Positions 8,748 to 17,500 of a stretch of 64,000 bases of DNA are shown piece after piece. The DNA is taken from the NCBI GenBank assembly GCA_024636975.1, contig JAGXGA010000053.1, forward strand, positions 62,001 through 126,000, given 5' to 3'. The translations under genes were made by a program, and so were the position numbers. The stretch is from Mariniphaga sp. (GTDB lineage Bacteria; Bacteroidota; Bacteroidia; Bacteroidales; Prolixibacteraceae). Under the pieces are notes generated by a model. That model searched no databases and was not told the origin of the DNA. It saw only the letters and a program-made list of their open reading frames with translations. How positions within the stretch are numbered: the stretch's first letter is position 1; each line of letters starts with the position of its first letter.

Positions 8748-9455
8748 ATGTTTCGGAATGTACATATTATAAACGACCTCAGGCAGGTTTTGCGTGATTC
8801 AGTTATGGCCAGCCTGCTAATGGCACCTGCCTTGATAATAGTTGTATTCAAGCTGCTGTTGGTATTTCTTGCTCCTGCTGTTGCTAGTCGTACCGGGTTA
8901 GATATCACTCCATGGTATCCATGGGTACTGTCGTTTGTGCTGATTCTGAACGCCGGAATGCTGGGAGTGGTAACAGGCTTTATGATGCTCGATGATAAGG
9001 ATGGCAACATAGCTGAATTAATGGCTGTCACACCATTGGGAAGAAGCGGTTATCTCCTGAATCGCCTTTCATTCGCTTCAGTTCTAAGTGTATTTTATAC
9101 ATTCCTTTGTTATTATGTACTGGGAATCGTTGCACTTAATGTATTTTCAGTGGCTGTTTTGTCGGTGCTCCTGGCTGTTTATTCTGCATCAATAGGCTTA
9201 CTGATGTTTTCGGGTGCGGAAAACAAGGTGAAAGGATTAACGTTTTCAAAAGCACTGAATCTGTTAATTTTGTTTGCTTTTGCGGATTTGTTTTCCTTGA
9301 AATGGTTTACCGTTATTTCCTGGTTTTTTCCACCTTACTGGATTTCTCAAATCATTCTTAATCCATTTGCATTCCAGGTTGTTGTCATTGCAGTGGCAGT
9401 TCACATTGGCTGGCTTGTTCTGCTGATTTTCCATTATTTTAAAACTGCGGAATGA
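8748..9455 (+). CDS. ABC exporter permease, second subunit
   Basis: 235 residues with about six membrane helices. The segment MLDDKDGNIAELMAVTPLGRSGYLLNR sits where the first permease has its coupling segment, so the two subunits are ancient paralogs. It begins 3 nt after the first permease. The last gene of the exporter, it is followed by a gap of about 160 bp before the next gene. Confidence 0.8.
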   Translation: MFRNVHIINDLRQVLRDSVMASLLMAPALIIVVFKLLLVFLAPAVASRTGLDITPWYPWVLSFVLILNAGMLGVVTGFMMLDDKDGNIAELMAVTPLGRSGYLLNRLSFASVLSVFYTFLCYYVLGIVALNVFSVAVLSVLLAVYSASIGLLMFSGAENKVKGLTFSKALNLLILFAFADLFSLKWFTVISWFFPPYWISQIILNPFAFQVVVIAVAVHIGWLVLLIFHYFKTAE

Positions 9456-9617
9456 ATGACTTTGTATAACTATGGCTTCTGAATGTAAGTAATTCAGGCA
9501 TGAAGATTATTGACAAAACATTTTTGTTTCCGATATTTACCTTTAGAGAAAAAAATATGCCGGTTATGGTTGGTTTTAATTTGCCATCTGTGCCTGGGCA
9601 AAATAATAATAAGTAAT

Positions 9618-9950
9618 ATGGAAAAAGATAAATTCAAAGAACGGATTAAAAAGAGCATCGATGATCTTTTTGCTTCCATCGATGAACTGGATTCAAGAAA
9701 AGGTGAGCTAAAGGATAAAACCAAAGCAAAGTACGCCGAAATCATGGCTGAGATAAAACAGTTGGAAGCCGTCCTTGAAGCTAAACACCGGCGGGCGCAA
9801 AAAACTGATGACCCGAATTGGGAGGAAGCAAAAAAAGCTTTTAAAAAAAGTGCTGATGCATTTCGGGAGGCCTTTGAAAATCTGGCTTCCTATTTAAAAA
9901 AGTCTCCTCCGCCTCAGGATAAAGACAAGGACCCGGATTATACAATTTAA
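9618..9950 (+). CDS. Small charged coiled-coil protein, function unknown
   Basis: 110 residues from the ATG at 9618. The frame is open upstream, but the upstream part reads like untranslated leader. The protein is nearly all helix-forming with many Lys, Glu and Asp, and no hydrophobic stretch. The C-terminal tail (KKSPPPQDKDKDPDY) is disordered. It looks like a soluble coiled-coil protein of a type often found as an uncharacterised gene in Bacteroidota. TACCTTTA near 9537 is close to a -7 element. I do not recognise a family. Confidence 0.55.
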   Translation: MEKDKFKERIKKSIDDLFASIDELDSRKGELKDKTKAKYAEIMAEIKQLEAVLEAKHRRAQKTDDPNWEEAKKAFKKSADAFREAFENLASYLKKSPPPQDKDKDPDYTI

Positions 9951-10068
9951 AGCTTATTTTTTCGAGCAGATAATTAGCCTTTTGTTTTACTTTTTTTTGC
10001 GAAAGATACATGGTTTAAATCCTGTTTGATTATATTTTAGGCGACAGATTTGATTAAAATATAGTCAC

Positions 10069-11373
10069 ATGGAAAACGATAAAGTACAGCAAAAATTAAA
10101 TATTCTGGCCGATGCAGCTAAATACGATGTATCCTGTGCATCCAGTGGCAGCAGCAGGGGCAATGCAAAAAAAGGCATTGGCAGCAGTGTTTCCTGCGGC
10201 ATTTGCCACAGCTTTACGGAAGATGGCCGCTGTGTAAGCCTGTTTAAAATACTGATGACTAACAGCTGCATTTACGATTGTGCCTATTGTGTCAACCGTC
10301 GCAGCAATGATCGTCCCCGTGCTACCCTTACTGTAGCAGAAATTGTTGAGCTTACAATCGGATTCTATCGCCGCAATTATATTGAGGGGCTGTTCCTGAG
10401 TTCCGGAGTGATAAAAAATCCGGATTATACCATGGAACGCATGGTAGAGGTGGCAAAAAAACTTAGGCTGGAGGAAAAATTTAACGGGTACATTCACCTT
10501 AAGGCAATACCTGGTGCAAGTGAGCGACTGATACAGCAGGCCGGGCTCTTTGCTGACCGGTTGAGTGTGAATATTGAAATTCCAACTGAATCCAACCTTA
10601 AGAAGCTGGCACCTGAAAAAAATCTGCCGGATATTATGACACCCATGGGAAATATACGCAACTCAATAATTGCCAGCAATGAAGAGCGTAAAAAGTACCG
10701 CAAGGCGCCTCAATTTGCTCCCGCCGGACAAAGTACTCAGCTAATTATTGGCGCCACTCCTGAAACCGACAGGCAGATTATCCTGCTTTCTTCCGATCTG
10801 TACCAGACTCAAAATCTTAATCGGGTTTATTTCTCAGGCTATATTCCGGTCAATGCCTACGATCAGCGGTTGCCTGCATTGAATACACCTCCTTTGGTCA
10901 GGGAAAACCGTTTGTATCAAAGCGACTGGCTCATGCGGTTCTACAAGTTTAAAGCTGAAGAAATACTTTCTGAAGAACACCCTTTCCTCGACCTGGATGT
11001 TGACCCTAAACTGGGTTATGCCCTGCGTAATCTGCATCTTTTTCCGATTGACATAAATACAGCCGACTATGAATTAATACTACGTATTCCAGGGGTGGGG
11101 GTGCAGTCGGCACAGCGTATTATCCAGGCCAGGCGCCACCGGAGACTTACGCTTTTCCACCTGAAAAAAATAGGAGTTGTTCTCAAGAGGGCAAAATTCT
11201 TTATAAAAACCAATGAACTGCCTGTCGGATTCAAAACTGACCTGCCGCCTGAGAATCTAAAACGCATGTTGCTTTCTGATACTGCTGCCCGGCGCAAAAA
11301 GAGTATGGATACACAGCTAAAATTGTTTGAAGTTAATCAACCCGTTTTGCCCGAAAATGCATGGCGGCATTGA
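10069..11373 (+). CDS. Putative DNA modification/repair radical SAM protein
   Basis: 434 residues. The radical SAM cluster motif is C67-x3-C71-x2-C74 (SCIYDCAYC), followed by a TIM-barrel-like region. A helix-hairpin-helix DNA-binding motif follows at about 325-365 (LRIPGVGVQSAQRII). This layout matches the family usually annotated as putative DNA modification/repair radical SAM protein (TIGR03916), which normally sits beside a TIGR03915-type protein. That partner is present here at 18695-19459 but not adjacent. The reaction is not known. Extra Cys residues near 23, 43, 46 and 55 could bind a further cluster; this is inference. Confidence 0.85.
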   Translation: MENDKVQQKLNILADAAKYDVSCASSGSSRGNAKKGIGSSVSCGICHSFTEDGRCVSLFKILMTNSCIYDCAYCVNRRSNDRPRATLTVAEIVELTIGFYRRNYIEGLFLSSGVIKNPDYTMERMVEVAKKLRLEEKFNGYIHLKAIPGASERLIQQAGLFADRLSVNIEIPTESNLKKLAPEKNLPDIMTPMGNIRNSIIASNEERKKYRKAPQFAPAGQSTQLIIGATPETDRQIILLSSDLYQTQNLNRVYFSGYIPVNAYDQRLPALNTPPLVRENRLYQSDWLMRFYKFKAEEILSEEHPFLDLDVDPKLGYALRNLHLFPIDINTADYELILRIPGVGVQSAQRIIQARRHRRLTLFHLKKIGVVLKRAKFFIKTNELPVGFKTDLPPENLKRMLLSDTAARRKKSMDTQLKLFEVNQPVLPENAWRH

Positions 11374-11799
11374 TTCCTGCCTGGAATACATTGGCGAATT
11401 GCTGAAGAAGGAAGTTAAAGTAAAGAAAAACAGCATTATTGGCATTTTGCCCTGATTTGCAGAGTCATAAAGTCCCCATGCATTGTTTTGCACAAGTGCA
11501 TCGAATGAATTTTCGAAGGTCCTATTCAAGATTAAAGGGCTTATATGCAGTGGTATATAAGTTAGATTAGTGTTTTTTCAATAATGAAACTATAAATATT
11601 AATTTATTAAAAGACTAAAAAATCCTTTTGTCTTTCAGTAAAATAGTTTAGCTTTGTCAGTAATAATTGGCTGCATTAAATTTAAGTTTTAATATACTAT
11701 TTCGTTTAGGTTGCCGGAAATTATTTGATGTAACAACAATCAAATTGCAGGCTTGTATTTAACCTATTTTTTGTTGCAGCCTTATTCAAACGACTTAAT
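11374..11799 (+). other. Intergenic region with promoter for the multicopper gene
   Basis: No gene is supported here. Within it, TTTG at 11627-11630, 18 nt of spacing and TAGCTTTG at 11649-11656 form a good Bacteroides-type promoter. The leader to the ATG at 11800 would be about 140 nt. Confidence 0.6.
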
Positions 11800-13617
11800 A
11801 TGAAAACATCAATGTTCCTGAGAAGTCTGAAAGGTGGGATGATTATTTTCATTTTTCTTCTGTTATCTCCCGATTTACATGCGTGTGAGGCATGCAACCG
11901 TATCTTTTTGGATGGTTTGCTTGCCGAGGATAAATTTAATAGCCTGGCCTCAAAAGAATTGAGGGCTTCAATTGCAGCACAATCTAGTAAAGGGGAATCA
12001 CCTGCAAAATGGGTGAACGATGTGCTGGCTATGAACGATCTGACGGTTGCCGATATCGACCCGAAAGCACTATCGGAGATTTTGTCAAACCACCCGGAAG
12101 CGGTTTCTTCTATTGCATCCGCCAATCCACCGGCCTCAACCGGTATCCAGGGTTTGCAGTTCGATGATGTAATTCGAAGGGATAATAACCTGCCCATACC
12201 GGCAACAAGTTTTGTTCCACAGGACACCAAAGCCGATAAGCACATCCGGCTTACACTTGAAGAAGGGGATACTTATATCGGAAATGGCGTTATTTATAAA
12301 GGATTTACTGTTAACAACAGGATTCCCGGACCTACAGTAACTGTGCAGGAGGGAGACGTTGTTTCACTCACCTTTGTAAATGAAGGCAATATTACTCATG
12401 GCGCTTCGGTGCATGCAGTGTATTCCCAGACTTCGAAATACCTTGGTAAAATTGCACCGGGTGACAGTGGAACCGTGGTTTTTCAGGCCAACACGCCGGG
12501 CGTCTACATGTACCATTGTGCCCCGGGTGGACATGCCATTCCGATGCATATCATTTTTGGTCAGTATGGGATGATTGTAGTGGAGCCAAAAAAGAAATTT
12601 GAACTGGAACGTATTTTAAATAAGAAGCCGGATATTGAAATAAACCTGGTGCAGCATGAATATTATGCCAGTGGAAAAGATGCAGTCGATGGACAGGGAA
12701 AACCTATGTACACTGCTTTTAACGGTAAACTGTTTCGTTATGTTGAAGAACCCATTGTAGGAAAGCCGGGTGATTATGTGCGCATCAACTTTTTGAATGT
12801 AGGTCCCAATCTTGTTTCGACTTTTCATATAGTTGGCATCGTTTGGGATTATGCCTACTGGCAGGGTAACCCCGAAAACCGGTTTACAGGGGGACAATCG
12901 GTAACTGCGGGTCCTTCCGATTCATGGACGATTGAATTCCGGATACCACCGGATGAAGGAAGTTACCTGATGCTCTCGCATGCCGTGGGTTCAACCGACC
13001 GGGGTGCGCTCGGACTGCTGGTATGCGACCCGGAAGCCGACACCCCAAAGAAAATACTTGCAGAAGGCATTGCTTATTCTGAGGAAGAAATGGAAGAATT
13101 CAGAGCCAAGGCCATACGTACCATCACTCCGTTCGGACTGGGTTCTCCTGATGTGGAGGTTCCGGTTGTCTATGACAGCAGTACCAAAGAGGTTATTGTA
13201 CGCATAATTGGGAATTCCTTTCATCCCAAAGTGTTGCAGGTAGCTCCGGGAACTACTATTAAATGGATTAATGAGGATGTATTTACCTATATGGAAGGAG
13301 AATTTTCCGGCATCCATAATGTAGTGGTCAGAGACGGTCCTGAAATATTTTATTCTAATCTGCTGGCTCATGCCGAGAGCTTTGAAAAAACAATGGATGA
13401 GGGCGGTGAATATACCTACATTTGCACACCGCATCCCTATATGGAAGGAAAGATTATTGTAAAGGGAGCACCACCTGAAAAACAGGCTAAAGTATATTCT
13501 TCTGCCGGTCCTGTTGATACTACGTTTTATCATTGGAGTATTCTGGTGCTGGCTGCCCTGGCACTTGTAGTTTCTATCTACTCACTGGCACGAAAGACTG
13601 AACTTTTAACGAGGTAA
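11800..13617 (+). CDS. Membrane-anchored NirK-like multicopper protein with an extra cupredoxin domain
   Basis: 605 residues. A signal peptide (about 8-28) ends at a CEAC motif. A helical linker (30-145), two cupredoxin domains of the copper nitrite reductase type (about 148-410), a third plastocyanin-like domain (about 450-555) and a C-terminal membrane helix (about 577-598) follow. Copper ligands expected of NirK are present: H200, H205, H239-C240, H250 and H394. However, the catalytic Asp of HNVDFH is Ser203, the catalytic His of the HLIGGH segment is Val348, and the type 1 axial Met position is Gln255. The third domain has a full type 1 site (H506, C542-x2-H545-x2-M548). It is extracytoplasmic and may move electrons, but nitrite reduction is doubtful. 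Confidence 0.8.
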   Translation: MKTSMFLRSLKGGMIIFIFLLLSPDLHACEACNRIFLDGLLAEDKFNSLASKELRASIAAQSSKGESPAKWVNDVLAMNDLTVADIDPKALSEILSNHPEAVSSIASANPPASTGIQGLQFDDVIRRDNNLPIPATSFVPQDTKADKHIRLTLEEGDTYIGNGVIYKGFTVNNRIPGPTVTVQEGDVVSLTFVNEGNITHGASVHAVYSQTSKYLGKIAPGDSGTVVFQANTPGVYMYHCAPGGHAIPMHIIFGQYGMIVVEPKKKFELERILNKKPDIEINLVQHEYYASGKDAVDGQGKPMYTAFNGKLFRYVEEPIVGKPGDYVRINFLNVGPNLVSTFHIVGIVWDYAYWQGNPENRFTGGQSVTAGPSDSWTIEFRIPPDEGSYLMLSHAVGSTDRGALGLLVCDPEADTPKKILAEGIAYSEEEMEEFRAKAIRTITPFGLGSPDVEVPVVYDSSTKEVIVRIIGNSFHPKVLQVAPGTTIKWINEDVFTYMEGEFSGIHNVVVRDGPEIFYSNLLAHAESFEKTMDEGGEYTYICTPHPYMEGKIIVKGAPPEKQAKVYSSAGPVDTTFYHWSILVLAALALVVSIYSLARKTELLTR

Positions 13618-13690
13618 TAATTAAGATTTTTTAGATGCGTTGCATCTGATTTATCTTTTTTTTTAAGCAGCATCAAAGTCGTTGATTTAC

Positions 13691-13735
13691 CATGCAGAGT
13701 TCCTTTATTAAGGAGCTCTGCATGGTTTTTTTTTG
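13691..13735 (+). terminator. Rho-independent terminator after the multicopper gene
   Basis: CATGCAGAG...CTCTGCATG forms a long stem with inner CCTT/AAGG pairing, closed by a short loop and followed by nine T residues (13726-13734). It lies about 75 nt after the stop codon. Confidence 0.85.
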
Positions 13736-14235
13736 TTTGAATCCCGATTTGTAAAGGGGCTGTAAAGGGTATGTATAATTTTTCATTTTGCCATGAAAAT
13801 GTAAAACCCAAAAGAGAGGCATAAATAATTATCATAGTGTTGAAATTTTTTCCCAATGGGGAATTATTCAACATTCTTACAAAGCTTAATTATGACATTA
13901 AAATGAATGGGTTATTCAGAATTTCGGTGTGGAATTTATTATACACCCCTTTTAAAATTCCTCAGCTGAACACAATTTAATAAAAAAGACTAAAAGAGCT
14001 GTTTTTGTTACCGTTACAAGATATCTGTTGAAAATTGATGGAGTTATTGGTATAATTCTTTCCGGTTTAAAACTGATTGTAACAAAAATGTTCTGTTAAG
14101 GAACAATTGGTTGCCGGTGCCAAATAATTCAAAATACAGTTTCATTAATAATTCACTCAACTCTGCAGAGGACAATAAATCGGTATACCGGATAATATTT
14201 TACCAAAATTAAAATTCATAAAAAAGGAGGTAATC
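13736..14235 (+). other. AT-rich 500-bp region upstream of osmC1
   Basis: No gene is supported. TTTTTGTTAC at 14002-14011 and GTAACAAAAA at 14079-14088 form a perfect 10-bp inverted repeat 67 nt apart, which could be a pair of regulator sites. No TAnnTTTG element is visible close to the start of the next gene. Confidence 0.4.
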
Positions 14236-14811
14236 ATGGTAACGCAAACAAATACAACAACTCTGAATGGAGTAAATGTAGAACAACTTGTAGAAACTAT
14301 TAATCATATTAAAGAACAGCCTGATCTGGCTAAATTTAAGTTCCGGGCTAAAAATGAATGGATTGACGGAGCCCACTCACGCACTTTTATTCATAAATTT
14401 CATGGTGCAGGGCAGGAACATCGCAATGAAAGTGAACCATTCGTAATGGAAGGCGATGAACCACACGTATTGCTTGGAGAGGACAAAGCACCCAATGCAG
14501 TTGAAAGTGTGCTTCATGCGCTGGCTTCATGCATTAGTGTAGGTTTTATATACAATGCCGCTGCCCAAAATATTAAAGTGGACAAATTGGAAATGAATAT
14601 GGAAGGTGATCTTGATTTGCATGGTTTTCTTGGGTTATCGGACAGCAGAAGGCCTGGTTACAATAACATCAGGTTGACGTATAAAGTAAAATCAGATGCG
14701 TCTGAAGAAAAACTGAATGAATTGTGCAATTATGTTCAGAGAACCTCACCAGTTCTTGATATCATTAAGAATCCGGTGCCCGTGAGCATAAGGATGGATA
14801 AAAATAAATAA
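14236..14811 (+). CDS. OsmC family protein, paralog 1 (two-cysteine form)
   Basis: 191 residues. OsmC/Ohr proteins are thiol-dependent peroxidases. The peroxidatic Cys is C99 (ALASCIS) and a second Cys at C164 (ELCNYVQ) fits the resolving position, so both redox residues are kept. About 40 extra residues at the N-terminus precede the OsmC fold. Just upstream is a strong Shine-Dalgarno (AAGGAGGT), unusual in this phylum and absent from most genes in this window. A paralog lies at 53919-54482 and lacks the second Cys. Organic hydroperoxide reduction is plausible; the natural substrate is unknown. Confidence 0.85.
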   Translation: MVTQTNTTTLNGVNVEQLVETINHIKEQPDLAKFKFRAKNEWIDGAHSRTFIHKFHGAGQEHRNESEPFVMEGDEPHVLLGEDKAPNAVESVLHALASCISVGFIYNAAAQNIKVDKLEMNMEGDLDLHGFLGLSDSRRPGYNNIRLTYKVKSDASEEKLNELCNYVQRTSPVLDIIKNPVPVSIRMDKNK

Positions 14812-14869
14812 AAGTGTAAGTAAAACCAATAATTGACACAGGGTTGAATTACATGTAATTTGATAAAGC

Positions 14870-14935
14870 CGGCACGAATTTGTCTTAAATACCGCTTCTG
14901 CTGAAGCAGTAAGTAAATAGGCAGAATTCGTGCCG
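14870..14935 (+). other. 66-nt structured inverted repeat downstream of osmC1
   Basis: CGGCACGAATT at 14870-14880 pairs perfectly with AATTCGTGCCG at 14925-14935, and the space between holds a smaller hairpin (GCTTC-TGCT-GAAGC). Pyrimidine-rich sequence follows. It may be the osmC1 terminator or part of a structured non-coding element. Confidence 0.5.
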
Positions 14936-14982
14936 TGCTTTCATTTTTATCCTCCTGCTACAATTACCAAATAAGGAGATTT

Positions 14983-15440
14983 GGTGCAGGGGCGCCCGGG
15001 AGTCGGACTTTCCGGGTCCGACATTTAGGTAGTCATAAAGAAATAATCAGTGCTTAAAATTTAATAACAATTGAAGTTAGTGAAATCTTTGACTTGGAAA
15101 GTCAAAGTCCCGTGGGCCTGCAGCCAATAGAAACTCTAGTAACTAAAGGTGCAGGGGTGCCCGGGAGTCGGACTTTCCAGGTCCGACATTTAGGTAGTCA
15201 TAAAGAAATAATCAGTGCTCAAAATTTAATAACAACTGAAGTTAGTGAAATCTTTGACTTGGAAAGTCAAAGTCCCGTAGGCCGGCAGCTAATAGAAACT
15301 GTAGTAACTAAAGATACAGGGTTGCCCGGGAGTAAGACTATCTTCGTCCGACATTAGGATAGCCATAAAGAAAAAATTGATACTCAGAACTTATAATCCA
15401 GTGTGGTTGTTGAAAGCTTTGACCTGGAAAGTCAAAGTCC
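14983..15440 (+). repeat. Three tandem 165-bp repeats, each with two hairpins
   Basis: Copies begin at 14983, 15148 and 15313; the period is exactly 165 bp. Copies 1 and 2 are nearly identical, while copy 3 is degraded. Copies 1 and 2 contain GTCGGAC-N7-GTCCGAC and CTTTGACTT-N3-AAGTCAAAG, both perfect inverted repeats; copy 3 keeps a version of the second hairpin. The period is a multiple of three and copy 2 is open in one frame, but copies 1 and 3 contain stops. I read it as a non-coding or decayed repeat. It is not a CRISPR array: units are too long and there are no unique spacers. Confidence 0.8.
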
Positions 15441-15567
15441 TTTTGATTATGAGCAGTGATTAACGCAGATATTTACAGAAATTAATAGCTTATTCTAAAA
15501 CATTTGCTTTTTAATAAGAAGTTATTATATTTATACCAGGAAAATTAAACACTAAACTAAAATGAAA

Positions 15568-15682
15568 AACCCGTAGAACGTTAACCTTTCTTTTTTTACT
15601 AAAAGATTTACTTCGCTATTGTGGAAACCAAACTAAGGTTTCCGGATTTCAGATAGGATTTAAATGAAGGAAACTACGGGTT
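15568..15682 (+). ncRNA. Possible structured RNA upstream of a histidine kinase
   Basis: AACCCGTAG at 15568-15576 pairs with CTACGGGTT at 15674-15682. Inside lies GGAAACC-N7-GGTTTCC (15623-15643). Together they form a closed stem with an inner hairpin about 30 nt before the kinase start. No known riboswitch family is recognised. It could be a leader structure, a small RNA or a short non-autonomous element. Confidence 0.3.
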
Positions 15683-15715
15683 GAAAGGACGTACACAAAA
15701 CACAAAACCAATACC

Positions 15716-16906
15716 ATGCAACAAAATCAAACCTGCCTGAAAAAGGAGCAACAATCCAATGAATATCTGGAAAACAGTCAAGAACGGCTAAGGCAACTTG
15801 TCAAGAATTCATTCGATATAATTGTCCTTATCGATGCCGGTGGAATACAGCGTTACGTTAGTGATTCGTGTGAAAAAATCCTTGGATTCAAGTCCGAAGA
15901 ACTTACGAATGTACCGGTAATTGAAACCATGATTCACCCCGATGACAGGGAAAAAACCATGCAGGGGTTGCACGACATAATTAGCAATAAAGGTTCAGGA
16001 GGCACACAATACCGCCACCGGCATAAAAATGGAAGCTGGGTATATCTTGAAGCCTATGGTACCAATCAGCTTGATAATCCTGCCGTACAGGCCGTCGTCC
16101 TTAATGTGCGTGATATCACCGACCGTAAGCGAATTGAACAGGCTTTACTTGAAAGTGAATCCCGCCTTGAACAGCTTAACGCGGGGAAAGACAAGTTTTT
16201 TTCCATTATTGCCCACGATTTAAAAACCCCTTTCTTTAGTATATTAGGATTCAGCGAATTACTTGTTGAACAGGTGCAGGAAAGAAATTTTGAGGGTGTC
16301 GAAAGTTATGCCGAGGGAATACATCATTCGGCAAAACGTACATTCGAATTACTGAATAATCTTCTGGACTGGTCCTATACACAAACCGGCCGCATGAAAT
16401 TTGCCCCTGTAAATCTCGATGTGGTTGAGCTGATTTATGATTTACGCCGCTTAATGGAAAGTTCGGCCAGACAGAAAGGAATTATACTGCATTGCGAAAT
16501 ACCTCAAAAGCTTACTGTTTTTGCCGACAAGAATATGATGTCTTCTGTTTTACGTAATTTAATTTCAAACGGAATAAAATTTACACACCCGGGTGGAGGT
16601 GTAAAGATAAGCGCCTGCATGATTTCTGAAGGTGTGAAAATTTCGGTAACCGATAATGGTGTTGGAATACCGAAAGAAGCCTTGAATAAGCTTTTTAAGC
16701 TTGAAAACAGCTTCTCAACCGCGGGAACTTATAAGGAACAGGGAACAGGTCTCGGATTGTTATTATGCAGGGAATTTGTTGAAAAACACAACGGAAGGAT
16801 AGGTGTCGTAAGTGAGGCAGGGAAGGGGAGTACCTTTTGGTTCATAATTCCGGTTGCTCCTGCTGCAAAAAGCAGTCTGCCTCCTGCACTAATTGATCCC
16901 GTTTAA
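15716..16906 (+). CDS. Soluble PAS-domain sensor histidine kinase
   Basis: 396 residues with no membrane segment. A short coiled N-terminus is followed by a PAS domain (about 25-140, ending in the DITDRKR motif). The HisKA domain has phospho-acceptor H167 in IIAHDLKTP. The HATPase domain (about 270-385) shows an N box (LRNLISNGIKF), a G1 box (DNGVGIP) and a G2 box (GTGLGLLL). It should sense a cytoplasmic signal and pass phosphate to a response regulator, but no response regulator gene lies nearby. Its kinase core is closely similar to that of the CHASE kinase at 35924. Confidence 0.9.
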   Translation: MQQNQTCLKKEQQSNEYLENSQERLRQLVKNSFDIIVLIDAGGIQRYVSDSCEKILGFKSEELTNVPVIETMIHPDDREKTMQGLHDIISNKGSGGTQYRHRHKNGSWVYLEAYGTNQLDNPAVQAVVLNVRDITDRKRIEQALLESESRLEQLNAGKDKFFSIIAHDLKTPFFSILGFSELLVEQVQERNFEGVESYAEGIHHSAKRTFELLNNLLDWSYTQTGRMKFAPVNLDVVELIYDLRRLMESSARQKGIILHCEIPQKLTVFADKNMMSSVLRNLISNGIKFTHPGGGVKISACMISEGVKISVTDNGVGIPKEALNKLFKLENSFSTAGTYKEQGTGLGLLLCREFVEKHNGRIGVVSEAGKGSTFWFIIPVAPAAKSSLPPALIDPV

Positions 16907-17044
16907 CTACAGCACTTAATTAACCTTAGTTTAATTTCTAAGTATATAGCATTCCCCTCATCATTCTGAAATCATTAGTATGAATTCAGTAATGCGATAT
17001 ATTTACACCATACCATCTCCATGTTCAATTGAATTTAATCCGTC

Positions 17045-17383
17045 CTATGTATGTCTAAGGTATGGTGTTGAAATCATGTTTAAAGCCTCGTCACACCTGG
17101 CATAAGGGCGGGAATTATACTGTTTTTGACTTGTAATTTTTGCTGGTGCACTATTAAGTCCTAAGTGGTTTAATTTTCCTCCGATAGCTCGCAGTCCTTC
17201 ACAGATTTCTGTTAAGAAATCGCACCGGCTTAAAATTCCAAACAACATTGTAATTAGATGAGTTATGGTTTTAAAAGCTTTATAATAACGATCACTTTTG
17301 TGTACCTTTATAATGGATGATATGTCGACTTTCTTTACCAAACTAATAATCTGTTTAGAAATCGGCTGTCCGACAAATTTTAT
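17045..17383 (-). pseudogene. IS4-type transposase N-terminal remnant (DUF4372-like)
   Basis: Read on the minus strand, the frame gives FVGQPISKQIISL..., then KSDRYYKAFKTITHLITMLFG and NHLGLNSAPAK. This pattern is that of the N-terminal domain of IS4-family transposases common in Bacteroidota. The frame leaves the family pattern after APAK near 17138 and has no clear ATG at its start. The catalytic DDE domain is missing. CAATAGTGTCCGAC (minus, around 17445-17465) resembles an IS end. A perfect inverted repeat (17005-17014 with 17059-17068, ACACCATACC) lies at the truncated side. The rest of 16907-17500 shows no gene. Confidence 0.7.
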
Positions 17384-17500
17384 TTCGCAAAAACAATTTT
17401 ACAACATTTGAAGGGATACCGAAAGGGAGTACCTTCTTTTATTTTATTTTTAGTCGGACACTATTGTAAAAATGTTAAATATAGATATCTGGCATGTAAA

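Noticed and set aside
11317-11529. A 70-codon frame on the minus strand past the radical SAM gene
   Set aside because: It overlaps the end of the upstream gene and resembles no family.
15094-15357. An open frame through tandem-repeat copies 1-3 (87 codons)
   Set aside because: It depends on one copy being free of stops; copies 1 and 3 carry stops in the same frame, and the sequence is dominated by inverted repeats.
14983-15440. Repeat region considered as CRISPR
   Set aside because: Units are 165 bp with no unique spacers and no cas genes.
15568-15682. Integron attC site considered for the inverted repeat
   Set aside because: The characteristic core sites are not present in the right arrangement and there is no integrase nearby.
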